DNA of 64,000 nt from Skermanella aerolata KACC 11604 (GCF_000936425.1 NZ_AVFK01000010.1:124001-188000); one strand, 5' to 3'. Counted from the stretch's first letter, positions 1 to 10,873 are shown. The notes: generated by a model from the letters alone, not told the origin. Numbers and translations are program-made.

Positions 1-818
<818 letters not shown>

Positions 819-851
819 TAAAGCGGATCGAGCACATAGCAAGGGGGTGCA

Positions 852-868
852 GGGGGCCTTAGGCCCCC
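852..868. other. hairpin in the atpD-atpC spacer
   Basis: A perfect 7-bp inverted repeat (852-858 with 862-868, 3-base loop) lies between atpD and atpC. There is no T-run, so it is probably an RNA stability or attenuation element rather than a full terminator. Lower expression of the epsilon subunit than of beta is expected in atp operons, which would fit. Confidence 0.45.
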
Positions 869-909
869 TCGCTCCATCCTTTTCAGTAATTCAATGACGA
901 GAGCTATCC

Positions 910-1326
910 ATGGCCGACAAAGTCGAGTTCGAGCTGGTTTCGCCGGAAAAGCTGCTGGTTTCCCAGCCGGTCGACATGGTCGTGGTGCCCGGCAGCGAGG
1001 GTAACTTCGGTGTGTTGGCCGGTCACTCGCCGTTCATCTCCACCATCCGTCCGGGCGTGATCGATATCTTCGAGGGCGAGCGCATCGTCGACCGGATCTT
1101 CATCGCCGGCGGTTTCGCCGAAGTGACTGAAACCCGCTGCACGGTCCTGGCCGAGCAGGCGACGAACCTGAACGACCTGGATCGCGCCGCCGTCGAGCAG
1201 GAAATCAAGGACCGCGGTGAGGACGTCGAGGACGCGAAGTCCGACACGGAACGCGCCGCTGCAGAATCCAGGCTCGCGATCGCCCGCGCCAAGCTCGAGG
1301 CGATCACCGGTGCCACCGCGCATTGA
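910..1326 (+). CDS. atpC: ATP synthase F1 subunit epsilon
   Basis: Epsilon subunit of the central stalk, which couples rotation to catalysis and can inhibit ATP hydrolysis. The 138 residues match the family length. The N-terminal beta-sandwich begins with KVEFELVSPEKLL and contains the typical GSEGNFGVLAGHSPF segment. The C-terminal helical hairpin (about residues 90-135) is rich in Ala, Glu and Arg. It is the last gene of the atp operon; a strong terminator follows at 1448-1485. The Shine-Dalgarno sequence before the ATG is weak. Confidence 0.96.
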   Translation: MADKVEFELVSPEKLLVSQPVDMVVVPGSEGNFGVLAGHSPFISTIRPGVIDIFEGERIVDRIFIAGGFAEVTETRCTVLAEQATNLNDLDRAAVEQEIKDRGEDVEDAKSDTERAAAESRLAIARAKLEAITGATAH

Positions 1327-1447
1327 TCCCAAAGACGGATTTCGACGGAGCGTCGCTTAACCGGTATCAACGGAAGCCGGCATCAAGGGTGATCGGCTTT
1401 CGGCCGTTGTAAATCTGTTATACCGGGCTAATGTGAGACGATGGGTA

Positions 1448-1485
1448 AATGGCCCGGCCGATACAGGTCCGGGCCATTGCTTTTT
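1448..1485 (+). terminator. Rho-independent terminator of the atp operon
   Basis: A perfect 10-bp stem (1448-1457 with 1469-1478, 11-base loop) is followed by GC and five T. It lies 120 bases after atpC. It also argues that the next gene starts downstream, at 1513, and not at the in-frame ATG at 1441, which sits at the edge of this terminator. Confidence 0.85.
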
Positions 1486-1512
1486 CAGGGCAACAAATCG
1501 CGGCATTGTCGA

Positions 1513-2334
1513 ATGGCCTACAAACACTGGACGCTGGACGATCTCCCCTGGGATCAGATCGACCATTCCAAAGCGGACCCCGAAATCCTCAAAATCATCA
1601 AAGCCGCGGCCCTGGTGGAATACAACGGCCGGGACTACGCGACCTATCTCTGCAACGTCTTCAGCGACGATCCGGAGTTTCAGCAGGTTGCTCGTGATTG
1701 GGCTGAAGAGGAGGTCCAGCACGGTGCGGCATTGGGCCGCTGGGCCGAAGTCATCGATCCCGGCTTCTCCCTGGAAGCGGCGTTCAAGCGCTTCACCGAC
1801 GGCTATAAGATCAAGCTGGAAGCGACCGAATCGATCCGGGGATCACGGAGCGGTGAGCTGATCGCCCGCTGCATGGTCGAAACCGGCACCAGCTCCTACT
1901 ATACGGCACTCGGCGATGCGACAGACGAGCCGGTTCTGAAGGCGATCTGCCGTCGGATCGCCGCGGACGAGTTGCGGCACTACAAGACGTTCTACCAGTA
2001 CCTCAACCGTTACATGGAGCGGGAGGAGTTGGGACGGTTTTCCCGTCTGCGGATCGCATTGGGCCGCATCAACGAGAGCGAGGACGACGAACTGGCTTTC
2101 GCCTACTACGCGGCCAACTCTCCGCCGACGCCCTACCACAGGGAAACCTATACCCGCGCCTATATGCGCCGGGCCTATGCCTATTACCGGCCGACCCACG
2201 TTGATCGCGGCGTAGCGATGATCTTCAAGGCCGTCGGCTTGAAACCGCACACGCCGGTCTATCGCGCCGCGACCCGGATGGCATGGTGGTACATGGACAG
2301 CAAGCTGAAGAAGCTGACCAAGGAAGCAGCCTGA
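1513..2334 (+). CDS. ferritin-like diiron protein
   Basis: A 273-residue ferritin-superfamily protein. The four-helix diiron ligand pattern is visible: Glu in EYNGRDY (about residue 36), ExxH in EEEVQH (67-70), Glu in CMVETGTSSYY, and ExxH in DELRHYK. A complete site of this kind suggests an iron- or oxygen-dependent enzyme or an iron-binding role rather than a storage shell; the C-terminal third has no obvious domain. The substrate is not known. The ATG at 1513 is chosen because the longer in-frame start lies within the atp terminator. It converges with rpoH across a shared hairpin. Confidence 0.75.
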   Translation: MAYKHWTLDDLPWDQIDHSKADPEILKIIKAAALVEYNGRDYATYLCNVFSDDPEFQQVARDWAEEEVQHGAALGRWAEVIDPGFSLEAAFKRFTDGYKIKLEATESIRGSRSGELIARCMVETGTSSYYTALGDATDEPVLKAICRRIAADELRHYKTFYQYLNRYMEREELGRFSRLRIALGRINESEDDELAFAYYAANSPPTPYHRETYTRAYMRRAYAYYRPTHVDRGVAMIFKAVGLKPHTPVYRAATRMAWWYMDSKLKKLTKEAA

Positions 2335-2346
2335 CGGCGGTGCTGC

Positions 2347-2373
2347 CGGTGAGGTTCCGCCGGGACCTCACCG
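2347..2373. terminator. bidirectional terminator-like hairpin between ferritin-like gene and rpoH
   Basis: An 11-bp stem (2348-2358 with 2362-2372, one wobble pair, extended by C2347-G2373) fills the 49-base gap between two convergent genes. No long T-run on either strand. Confidence 0.55.
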
Positions 2374-2383
2374 CTGCCGCCAT

Positions 2384-3271
2384 TCAAATCTCCAGCAGCA
2401 GATCGCTGGAAAGCTCCACACGCTTCATCATCGACTCCTTCAGCTTCAGCATCGCGCGGTGCTCAAGCTGCCTGACCCGCTCCTTGCTCACGCCCAACTC
2501 CCTGCCAAGCTCCTCAAGCGTGGCACCGTCGTCGCGTAGACGGCGCTGGGCGATGATGGTGCGCTCGCGAGGGCTCAACTCGCCCAAGGCCTCGGCCAGC
2601 CACTTGGAACGCGTCGTGCTGTCGCGCATGCCGATCACGACTTCCTCTGGGCTGGGCCGCTGATCCGCCAGGAAGTCCTGCCAATCGTCCTCGCCGCTGT
2701 CGCTGATGGGAGCGTTGAGCGATTGGTCCGCGCCGCTCAGGCGCATCTCCATCGCCTCGACCTCGTGGACCTCCACCTTGAGTTCGGTCGCGATCTTCTG
2801 CCGTCCGGCCTGGGTCAGCGACCCGTTGTTGGAGGCATCCTCGATCTTGGCCCGCAGCCGGCGCAGGTTGAAGAACAGGCTCTTCTGGGCGGCCGTCGTG
2901 CCGGTCCGGACGATCGACCAGTTCCGCAGGATATAGTCCTGCATCGCCGACCTGATCCACCATGCCGCATATGTGGAGAAGCGGACTTCGCGGTCTGGCT
3001 CGAAGCGCGCGGCCGCCTGCATCAAGCCGACATTGCCTTCCTGGACCAGATCGCCCATGGGAAGGCCATAGTTGCGGAAACGGGATGCCGTCGACACGAC
3101 GAGGCGGGTGTAAGCCCGGACAAGCTCATGAAGAGCATCTTCCTTGCCGTCTTCCCGCCAGCTCCGGGCAAGGTCGAATTCATGGTCGCGGGTGAGCAAA
3201 GGCTCCCGCATCGATGCCTTGATGAAGGTTAGATTGGCCCGCTGAGTCTCCGGGTCATCGATATGCGCCAT
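2384..3271 (-). CDS. rpoH: RNA polymerase sigma-32 factor
   Basis: Alternative sigma factor directing RNA polymerase to heat-shock type promoters. 295 residues, the normal length. Region 2 holds DLVQEGNVGLMQ (about 74-85) and the aromatic-rich FSTYAAWWIRSAMQDY segment. The RpoH box, here QKSLFFNLR at 129-137, separates it from housekeeping sigma-70. Region 4 ends with a helix-turn-helix, LGVSKERVRQLEHRAM (about 258-273). Many alphaproteobacteria carry more than one rpoH, so this may be one of several. The heat-shock gene htpG lies 9 kb away with a possible sigma-32 promoter. Confidence 0.93.
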   Translation of the reverse strand: MAHIDDPETQRANLTFIKASMREPLLTRDHEFDLARSWREDGKEDALHELVRAYTRLVVSTASRFRNYGLPMGDLVQEGNVGLMQAAARFEPDREVRFSTYAAWWIRSAMQDYILRNWSIVRTGTTAAQKSLFFNLRRLRAKIEDASNNGSLTQAGRQKIATELKVEVHEVEAMEMRLSGADQSLNAPISDSGEDDWQDFLADQRPSPEEVVIGMRDSTTRSKWLAEALGELSPRERTIIAQRRLRDDGATLEELGRELGVSKERVRQLEHRAMLKLKESMMKRVELSSDLLLEI

Positions 3272-3473
3272 CCTGCTGTCCTTCCCCCTGATGGACGAGC
3301 GACCGCGGGGATGGCCCTGTCCTTTGCAGGGTCAACACCGGTTGGTGCCGTCTGTTGCATGAGATACGTAACCCGGAAGGGTTTGGATCACTGCGGGCGA
3401 GAAGAATTTTGCAGGCAGGATTCTGGCGATTATCAGGCGCGGAAGTCAGCTTCCGGACCGGGGGTCCGGAAGG

Positions 3474-4304
3474 TCAGACTTCGATGAGTTCAAGAATTTC
3501 ACCGGAAGGCGCCAGGCAGCCGCAGACCAATGGACCGCCGAACCCGCATCCTCCGTCAAGAGTGGCGGTGAAGTCCCCGACCTGAACACCGCTCCGCCCC
3601 GGATCGAAGCCCCTGACGATGCGGTGAAAAGTCCCATAGGGCCGGTCGATACGGGCGAAACCGGGACCGCCCCACCAGAAATTGTCACCTTGGGCGCCCA
3701 GCGGACGCGATGTCTCGATGCCGGACGCCACGATCAGGATGCCGCCCGGCACCTGCTCGACGCCGGCTTCATCCGGCAGGCTGGTGTATGCGGCGCGGCG
3801 CAGGGCGCTCATCACGTTTTCGTGACCGGCTGCGGCGCGCATCGCGCCGCGCAGGCTGTTGGTCCACCGGGTGATCGATACGGCGCCGTCACGCGCGCAC
3901 TTCATCCCCTGTTCGGGGTTGCCGCCATAGGCGATCAGCGTCGCATCGGCACCCTGGCGCAGCATCCATCCCAGGACGACGGAAGGATCGGGCGCAAACT
4001 GGAGCTGAAGCAGTTTCTGCCACATCTCCTCCTGCGCACCGCGCAGATAGACTACGTCGCTGGCCAGCATGCCGGGCATGGCGATCAGCGCGCGCCGGAA
4101 GGACAGCAATTCGTCCATCGTTTCCCGGACGGCGCTCCCGCGGCCGATCATGTTGCCGGTGTAGACAAGCCTGTCTCCAGGCGTGAAGCGACGGCCTATA
4201 TCGGTGTGCAAGGCTGAAAGGCGCTCCACATCGGCGTGGATGGCGCCGACGGCCCAGATCCGCCTCGGCTGGCGGATATCCGCAAATTTCTGATTATCTG
4301 GCAT
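3474..4304 (-). CDS. metallophosphatase-fold protein with lost metal ligands
   Basis: A 276-residue protein aligned by its motif spacing to the calcineurin-like Ser/Thr phosphatase family. The three metal-binding motifs are recognisable but altered. GDxHG reads GAIHA (20-24), GDxxDRG reads GNMIGRG (50-56), and GNHE reads GAQE (89-92). His23 and Arg55 remain, but both motif Asp of the second box and the Asn-His pair of the third are gone. The fold seems kept, since the reading frame is long and intact, so this looks like a pseudoenzyme rather than a decayed gene. Upstream of rpoH on the same strand, about 200 bases away. Role unknown. Confidence 0.65.
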   Translation of the reverse strand: MPDNQKFADIRQPRRIWAVGAIHADVERLSALHTDIGRRFTPGDRLVYTGNMIGRGSAVRETMDELLSFRRALIAMPGMLASDVVYLRGAQEEMWQKLLQLQFAPDPSVVLGWMLRQGADATLIAYGGNPEQGMKCARDGAVSITRWTNSLRGAMRAAAGHENVMSALRRAAYTSLPDEAGVEQVPGGILIVASGIETSRPLGAQGDNFWWGGPGFARIDRPYGTFHRIVRGFDPGRSGVQVGDFTATLDGGCGFGGPLVCGCLAPSGEILELIEV

Positions 4305-4484
4305 CAGGACGCGTAAACGCTACTCCGGTCCGGCTTGGACTGAACCCCGACTTTAAGCGTCCGGCGTGTGCAGCAAAAGCGGATAAAAGAGAGTGGCCGG
4401 GGATTATGCTCCAATCACCCGGCACATTCGCCAGTCGATCCCATGCCAGCCCGCCGCGAGCCCGACATCTCCCAGGAGAGCACC

Positions 4485-4988
4485 TCAGGCGGCTGTCTTC
4501 GTCAGAACGGCTTCGAGGCGTTCGGTCGCCTTGCCCTCGTCGATCTTCTCGACGGCGGCCAGTTCGCGGGCGAGTCGCTCCAGGGCGGCCTGATAGATCT
4601 GACGCTCGCTATAGGACTGGTCGGGCTGATCACTGCCGCGATATAGGTCACGTACGACTTCGGCGATCGAAACCGGGTCGCCCGAGTTGATCTTCGCTTC
4701 GTATTCCTGGGCGCGGCGGCTCCACATGGCGCGGCGGGCGCGTGAGCGTCCCTGGAGAGTATCCAGTGCTACCTTGATCCGATCCTTGGAGCTGAGACGG
4801 CGCAGTCCTGAGTCCTTGGCCTTACCCACCGGCACCTTCAGCGTCATGCGCTCTTTCTCGAAGGTGATGGCATAAAGGGTTACGGTCTGACCGGCAATGT
4901 GATGGGTTTCGATTCCCTCGACACGACCGACCCCATGGGCCGGATAAACGACGAAATCACCGGCCGTGAACTCAAGCTTGTTCATCAT
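4485..4988 (-). CDS. carD: CarD family transcriptional regulator
   Basis: CarD-type protein of 167 residues that binds RNA polymerase beta through an N-terminal Tudor-like domain and stabilises open complexes. The N-terminus reads FTAGDFVVYPAHGVGRVEGIE, typical of the RNAP-interaction domain (about 8-60); the C-terminal half is a basic, helical DNA-binding domain (ALDTLQGRSRARRAMWSRRAQEYEAK). The gene has two adjacent ATG codons at 4988 and 4985; the AGGA sequence fits the second slightly better. It has its own promoter with a perfect -10 box. Confidence 0.93.
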   Translation of the reverse strand: MMNKLEFTAGDFVVYPAHGVGRVEGIETHHIAGQTVTLYAITFEKERMTLKVPVGKAKDSGLRRLSSKDRIKVALDTLQGRSRARRAMWSRRAQEYEAKINSGDPVSIAEVVRDLYRGSDQPDQSYSERQIYQAALERLARELAAVEKIDEGKATERLEAVLTKTAA

Positions 4989-5174
4989 TCCTATTGGCTC
5001 TCACTTCACGCTCGCTGGCATCCGGCTGTCCCGACCGGATGCCTCGGGACAACGAAAGGCTGAATAACCCGCTATCGGCCCCTACTGAACGTCGGGGCCG
5101 GCAGACTCGGCATTCGAAGCCTGGAGCATCGCAAGCCCGGCACGCGCGAGAAAGCAGCCGGGCTCAAGGCCGCC

Positions 5175-5204
5175 ATTATATAGGAAGTGAGCAGTGCGTT
5201 ACAA
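5175..5204 (-). promoter_or_regulatory. probable carD promoter
   Basis: On the minus strand the -10 box is a perfect TATAAT (5175-5180), with TTGTAA (5199-5204) 18 bases upstream as the -35. It lies about 190 bases before carD. Apart from this, the 365-base gap 4989-5353 between carD and fdxA shows no convincing gene. Confidence 0.5.
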
Positions 5205-5353
5205 AGATATAACGTGTTGGTAATAGGCAACAGGCGCCGGACTGCCGATGGGCGGACCTGCGGGATTCGCATGGCGGAACGGGCGGACGGGCCGGAGCCC
5301 GGTCAATTTGCCGCGCCCGGTTACCCTAAGCCCATACCCTCCGGCGCGTCAGG

Positions 5354-5698
5354 TCACTCGGGATTGCCGGTACCGGGTTCCGCCTTGAAGAACTTCTCGA
5401 ACTTGCCCGACACGCCCTTGAATTCGTCCGCGTCGGCGGGAGCATCCTTCTTGCGGGTCAGGTTCGGCCACTTCTCCGAGTATTCCCGATTGAACTCGAG
5501 CCATTTCTCGGCCTCGGGCTCGGTGTCGGGAATGATCGCTTCGGCCGGGCACTCCGGTTCGCAGACGCCGCAGTCGATGCACTCGTCGGGCTGGATAACG
5601 AGCATGTTATCCCCTTCGTAGAAGCAGTCGACGGGGCACACCTCGACGCAGTCGGTATATTTGCACTTGATGCAGTTCTCGGTGACGACGTAGGGCAT
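5354..5698 (-). CDS. fdxA: 7Fe ferredoxin FdxA
   Basis: Small electron carrier with one 3Fe-4S and one 4Fe-4S cluster. The mature start [17 protein letters not shown] is diagnostic; the first Cys set is C-x2-C-x4-C-x3-CP and the second is [12 protein letters not shown]. The C-terminal extension (about residues 55-114) is that of the Azotobacter FdI family. The ATG at 5698 is chosen over an in-frame start nine codons upstream because it matches the family N-terminus and has a GGGAAAG ribosome site. Length 114 residues. Confidence 0.94.
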   Translation of the reverse strand: MPYVVTENCIKCKYTDCVEVCPVDCFYEGDNMLVIQPDECIDCGVCEPECPAEAIIPDTEPEAEKWLEFNREYSEKWPNLTRKKDAPADADEFKGVSGKFEKFFKAEPGTGNPE

Positions 5699-5809
5699 GC
5701 TCGCTTTCCCTTTTTCCTCATACATGGGGTCCGGACCATCTCTGGCGTCCTGACCCGCATGGCTCTATCGATCAACAAGTAATTCCGTCGGCAGCGATCC
5801 GGCCAGCCG

Positions 5810-6289
5810 TCAGGGCGCCTCGATGGTCGGGTCGGCGATGCCCAACCGGTCGAGCACACGCATCCGGGCCGCTCCACGGTCGCGGTCGGAGACGTAGAGC
5901 AGACCACCCACCCTGCGCAAGAGGCTCGCTTCCAAATCATGAAGTTCGCCATCGGCGTAGACCACTTCCCAGAGCATTTCAATCATTTGAATGCGCTCTT
6001 CCTCGGAAAAACGGTCCTTCAGGGTAGAGGTAAAGCGATGCCACTGGGCCGGACCTTCGGTTTCCGTCTCCGCAGCGGCCAGCAGCGAATCGGCCTCGGG
6101 ATCGGTCAGCGAGAAGCGCTGCTCCAGCATGCTCCGGATGCGAGCCCGCTCGTTCGGCCCGATCCTGTCGTCCATCCGGGCCGCCTCGACCAGCAGGGTG
6201 GCGGCGGCCAACTGCACCTCGTCGTGCGAGCGCCGTCCCATCCTCTCCGCGTCGTCATCCGTAAACAAGGCTTTCAATCGCGCCAGCAT
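5810..6289 (-). CDS. TerB-like protein
   Basis: A 159-residue all-helical protein resembling the TerB/DjlA-N superfamily: acidic helices with LLVEAARMDDRIGPNERARI and MLWEVVYADGELHDLEASLLRRV, two repeats of a D-x-x-(I/L)-x-x-x-E pattern. TerB proteins are associated with metal or membrane stress, but the function of stand-alone copies is not established. The ATG at 6289, preceded by AGGA at a suitable distance, is preferred to a GTG at 6346 that has no spaced ribosome site. It is divergent from the DUF938 gene. Confidence 0.7.
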   Translation of the reverse strand: MLARLKALFTDDDAERMGRRSHDEVQLAAATLLVEAARMDDRIGPNERARIRSMLEQRFSLTDPEADSLLAAAETETEGPAQWHRFTSTLKDRFSEEERIQMIEMLWEVVYADGELHDLEASLLRRVGGLLYVSDRDRGAARMRVLDRLGIADPTIEAP

Positions 6290-6434
6290 GCCGTAGATCC
6301 TGTTGTCGTATCGGGTTGTGGATTCAGGTCGGTTGATCAAGTCCACTCACCTGAAGATGGTTGCTCCTAAGCCGATAGCGACCCCCCGAGAGTCATGCTT
6401 GCCCTTCGGCGCGGGAGACACTAGCTTTTCGGCC

Positions 6435-7025
6435 ATGATGATTGCAGCCGGCCCTGACCCACGCCGTTACGCCCCGGCGACTCTCCGCAACCGGGGACCC
6501 ATCCTGGACGTCCTCTGTCAGGTGCTGCCGGCTGCCGGTACGGTGCTGGAGATCGCCAGCGGCAGCGGCGAGCATGCCGTCTTCTTCGCCGAGGCGCTGC
6601 CGGACCTGATGTGGCAGCCGACCGATCCCGACCCGGACAACCGGGCCAGCATCCGTGCCTGGATCGCCGAGACCGGCGTGACCAACGTGACGGCCCCGGC
6701 GGACCTCAACGCCGCCGCCCGCGCGTGGCCGGTGACCCATGCCGATGCCATCGTCTGCATCAACATGATCCACATCTCGCCCTGGGCTTCCACCTTGGGT
6801 CTGCTGGCGGGCGCCGCGCGGACGCTGCCGACGGCAGCGCCACTCTATCTGTATGGCCCCTATCTGCGGAACCGCCGCCATACCGCCTCCAGCAACGAGG
6901 ACTTCGACCAGTCGCTGCGGGCGCAGAACCCGGAATGGGGCGTCCGCGACCTGGACGAGGTGAGCGATGCCGCGGCCCAGGCGGGGCTGACGCTGGCCGA
7001 GGTGATCGAGATGCCGGCTAACAAC

Positions 7026-7052
<27 letters not shown>
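6435..7052 (+). CDS. DUF938 SAM-dependent methyltransferase
   Basis: A 205-residue class I methyltransferase-fold protein of the DUF938 family. Motif I is VLEIASGSGEHAVFFA, followed by WQPTDPDPDNRASI and the INMIHISPW motif, which mark the family well. The substrate is unknown. The start is the ATG at 6435 (or the next codon, 6438); longer in-frame starts upstream would add a non-conserved leader that overlaps the divergent promoter. Its 3' end overlaps the end of the convergent terC gene by 27 bases. Confidence 0.85.
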
Positions 7053-7805
<753 letters not shown>

Positions 7806-7856
7806 GGCGCCTCGAAAACCGCGCCCTGCCGTTATTGTTCCGTCCCCAAGACGGCT

Positions 7857-8279
7857 TCAGAACTCTTCCCGCAGCTTTTCCGTCGCCCGCCGCTCTGCCT
7901 TGGTCGGGCGCCCAGACCCGGATGGACGCTCCGCCGCGCGCGGCATCGCCGTCTCGGGCGCCGGCGGCGACAGGTCCTCGTAGAGCGCCTGCGCCTCGGG
8001 AGCGGGGCCGCGCCGGACACCGAGCGCTACGATCTTGATGACCCGGATATGCCGTCCCTGGGCGAAGGTCAGGACGTCGCCCGGCTTGACGGAATGATGC
8101 GCCTTGGTGACGGGAGCGCCGCCGATCCGGACGGCCCCGGCGGCGCAGAGCTTAGCGGCAAGGCTGCGGGTCTTGAAGAAGCGGGCGTACCACAGCCACT
8201 TGTCCAGCCTCAAACGGCCGGACCCGGTTTCCGCACCGGCCCCCTTCAGGCCGTCATCGTCGTCGTCGCCGTCCGTCAT
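7857..8279 (-). CDS. S4 domain RNA-binding protein (Hsp15-like)
   Basis: 140-residue protein with an S4 RNA-binding domain at about residues 22-70 (RLRLDKWLWYARFFKTRSLA, VRIGGAPVTKAHHSVKPGD). The closest characterised relative is Hsp15/HslR, which rescues stalled 50S subunits carrying peptidyl-tRNA; whether this copy does the same is inference. The N-terminus is an acidic run of Asp and the C-terminus is a charged tail. Its start overlaps the stop of the upstream helicase gene by 4 bases, so the two are translationally coupled. Confidence 0.85.
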   Translation of the reverse strand: MTDGDDDDDGLKGAGAETGSGRLRLDKWLWYARFFKTRSLAAKLCAAGAVRIGGAPVTKAHHSVKPGDVLTFAQGRHIRVIKIVALGVRRGPAPEAQALYEDLSPPAPETAMPRAAERPSGSGRPTKAERRATEKLREEF

Positions 8280-10873
8280 CGGATGAATTCTATCTGCTTG
8301 AGCTTGGCAAAAGGCGAGTCGGGCCGGGCTTTCGCCGCCGGCTTCTCACCCTTGCCCCTGTTCCTGTCGCCGCCGCGCCGGGATGGACGCCCGCGCTGCC
8401 ATATCACAGCCCCGCCTTCTCCCTCCCGGCGGCGGTATCCCATGGCGGTCAGGACGCCTTCCAAGTCCTCCACCGTGCTGCCGATCATCTGGGCCAGATC
8501 CGGCGCCGCCGTCAGCGGACCTTCGGTCGTGCGCTTGTATAGCTCCCGTTCCAGCCGTTCCAGGATATCGGCCCGCAAGGCTCGCGGTCCCATCGGAGGA
8601 TAGCCCACTGCTTCCCAGAAGTCCGTGGGCACGGCATCGGTCGCCACCGAAACCCGGCCGGCCGGCGGAGTCGGGGGCGGCAGCGGCATCGCGGCGTGAC
8701 CGCCGTGCAGGACAGCCCACAGCAGCCCCCGCGTCTCCACCGCGCGCGGCTTGATCAGGGCAGGCATGAAGACCTGACTGGTTGCCAGCCGGACTCCCAG
8801 CTTCGCCAGCGCCTGCCGGTCGGCCTTGCCGAGGCCGCCGATCAGCGACTCCAGGTCTGGCCGGGACAGACTGCCCAGCGATTCCGACAGCTGGAAGGCC
8901 AGCCCACGCGCCGGCCCCGACAACTCGGCGTTGCGCAGTCTGAACACCGGCGCCAGCCTGTCCTTGATGAAGGTTTCGACCCAGCGGGAAAGGCGGGTCC
9001 TAACCTTGTCGCGCTGGCCCGACTCGAACAGGTCGTCGTGCAGCGGCACTACCGATGGCGTCAGGATGGAAGGTCCTGCACCCAGCCGGGCGACAGGATG
9101 GCCCTGCCAGATCAGCACGCCGTCGGGGCGCAGCTCGATGGTGTCGTCGGCAGCCTGCTCCAGCAGCCGCACCCGCCGCCCGATCTCGTCCTTCAGGGCA
9201 CGGCGCGCGGCGCTCATGAAGGCGCGCACGTCGTCCTCCCGCACCTCGGGGTCGAGCGTGAAGTGGAAGCCTTCCAGCCGGCCGACATGGTGGCCCTCCA
9301 CCAGGACCTCGCCGGCGGCGGTCACGGCAGCCAGCAGCTCGCCGCCGCCCGCCAGCGTGCGCGCCAGCACGGCGGAGCGGCGGTCGACGAATCGCTGGGT
9401 CAGCCGCTCGTGCAGGGCGTCGGACAGCTTGTCCTCGATCGCGCGGGCGCGCTCTTGCCAGTGTGCCGGGTCGGTCAGCCAGTCGGGCCGGTGCGAGATA
9501 TAGGTCCAGGTGCGGATATGGGCGATCCTCGACACCAGCGTGTCGATATCGCCCTCGGTTTTGTCCATCCTCGCCACCTGCTTCGCCACCCACTCCTCCG
9601 GCAAGCGGGCTTCGGGCGTCATCAGGTGGCGGTAGATCTGCGACAGCAGCCTGGTATGGGCGTCCGACAGTACCTTGCGGAAGTCCGGGATCTGGCAGAC
9701 CTCCCACAGCAGGCGGACCGCCTGACGGTTGGTCGCCAGCTTGGCGATGTCGGCGTCGCGCGACAGGGCGATCAGCGACAGATGGTCGTCGGCGTCGCGC
9801 ACCCGCATCAGCTCCGGCCGGTTCGGCCGCTCCTCCAGCGTCTTGAGCAGCAGGCCGGGACTGTCGAACCGAAGTGCGGTGTTTCGCCACATGATCGACT
9901 TCAGCGTCTCGAACTTGTGGTTTTCGACCGCATCGATGGTCTCGGCGTCCAGCCCGTTGAGGTCGCCGGTGGTGCCGAAGGTCCCGTCGGTCATGTGCCG
10001 GCCGGCGCGGCCGGCTATCTGGGCAATCTCGTTGGGGCGCAGCCGGCGCGGCGCGTGGCCGTCGAACTTGTTGAGCTTGGCGAAGGCGACATGGTCCACG
10101 TCCATGTTCAGCCCCATGCCGATGGCGTCGGTCGCCACCAGGTAATCGACCTCGCCCGCCTGATACAGCGCCACCTGGGCGTTGCGGGTACGCGGGCTCA
10201 GGGCTCCCAGCACCACGGCGGTCCCGCCGCGCTGGCGCCGGATCAGCTCCGCTATCGTGTAGACATCCGTCGCGGAGAACGCGACCACGGCTGAGCGCGG
10301 CGGCAGCCGCGTCAGCTTCTTGTGGCCGGCATAGGTCAGCGACGAGAAGCGCGGCCGGCTGATGAACTCGCATCGCGGCACCAGCCGCTGGATCAGCGGC
10401 TTGATGGTGTCGGCGCCCAGGAACATGGTCTCGTCCATGCCGCGCGCATGGAGCAGCCGCTCGGTGAAGATGTGGCCGCGCTCCGGATCGGCGGCGAGCT
10501 GGATCTCGTCCACCCCAAGGAAAGCGACCGGCCGGTCCAGCGGCATGGATTCGACGGTACAGACGAAATAGACGGCACGGGGAGGAATGATCTTCTCCTC
10601 GCCGGTAACCAGCGCTACGGCGTGGCGGCCCTTGGCCTTGACGATCTTGTCGTAGTTCTCGCGCGCCAGCAGGCGCAGCGGAAAGCCGATCATACCCGAC
10701 CGGTGTCCCAGCATCCGCTCTATGGCGAGATAGGTCTTCCCGGTATTCGTCGGCCCAAGAACGGCGGTGACCCGCCCCTGGTGCTGAGAGGCCACGCCAG
10801 AGGATGCTGCGCTCATGGGGAGAGCATTGGGCTTCGGATGCCGCATTGCAAGAGCAGTGATGATGTCTTCCAC
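8276..10873 (-). CDS. Suv3-like superfamily 2 RNA helicase
   Basis: An 865-residue helicase of the Suv3/Mgs1 type, a family shared by alphaproteobacteria and mitochondria, where Suv3 works in RNA turnover. Walker A GPTNTGKT at 40-47, DExx box DEIQ at 122-125, motif III AFSATD near 200, and motif VI QIAGRAGRH at 285-293 are all present. The C-terminal third lacks obvious catalytic motifs, and the tail is strongly basic (RGRPSRRGGDRNRGKG), suited to RNA binding. Coupled to the S4-domain gene, which suggests a joint job in RNA metabolism. Confidence 0.9.
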   Translation of the reverse strand: MEDIITALAMRHPKPNALPMSAASSGVASQHQGRVTAVLGPTNTGKTYLAIERMLGHRSGMIGFPLRLLARENYDKIVKAKGRHAVALVTGEEKIIPPRAVYFVCTVESMPLDRPVAFLGVDEIQLAADPERGHIFTERLLHARGMDETMFLGADTIKPLIQRLVPRCEFISRPRFSSLTYAGHKKLTRLPPRSAVVAFSATDVYTIAELIRRQRGGTAVVLGALSPRTRNAQVALYQAGEVDYLVATDAIGMGLNMDVDHVAFAKLNKFDGHAPRRLRPNEIAQIAGRAGRHMTDGTFGTTGDLNGLDAETIDAVENHKFETLKSIMWRNTALRFDSPGLLLKTLEERPNRPELMRVRDADDHLSLIALSRDADIAKLATNRQAVRLLWEVCQIPDFRKVLSDAHTRLLSQIYRHLMTPEARLPEEWVAKQVARMDKTEGDIDTLVSRIAHIRTWTYISHRPDWLTDPAHWQERARAIEDKLSDALHERLTQRFVDRRSAVLARTLAGGGELLAAVTAAGEVLVEGHHVGRLEGFHFTLDPEVREDDVRAFMSAARRALKDEIGRRVRLLEQAADDTIELRPDGVLIWQGHPVARLGAGPSILTPSVVPLHDDLFESGQRDKVRTRLSRWVETFIKDRLAPVFRLRNAELSGPARGLAFQLSESLGSLSRPDLESLIGGLGKADRQALAKLGVRLATSQVFMPALIKPRAVETRGLLWAVLHGGHAAMPLPPPTPPAGRVSVATDAVPTDFWEAVGYPPMGPRALRADILERLERELYKRTTEGPLTAAPDLAQMIGSTVEDLEGVLTAMGYRRREGEGGAVIWQRGRPSRRGGDRNRGKGEKPAAKARPDSPFAKLKQIEFIR

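Noticed and set aside
1441-1512. Upstream start for the ferritin-like protein
   Set aside because: It begins next to the terminator stem and would put the terminator inside the coding region; the ATG at 1513 begins the plausible protein.
8696-10294. 532-residue plus-strand frame opposite the Suv3-like helicase
   Set aside because: Low-complexity Gln/Arg/Gly composition, antisense to conserved helicase motifs.
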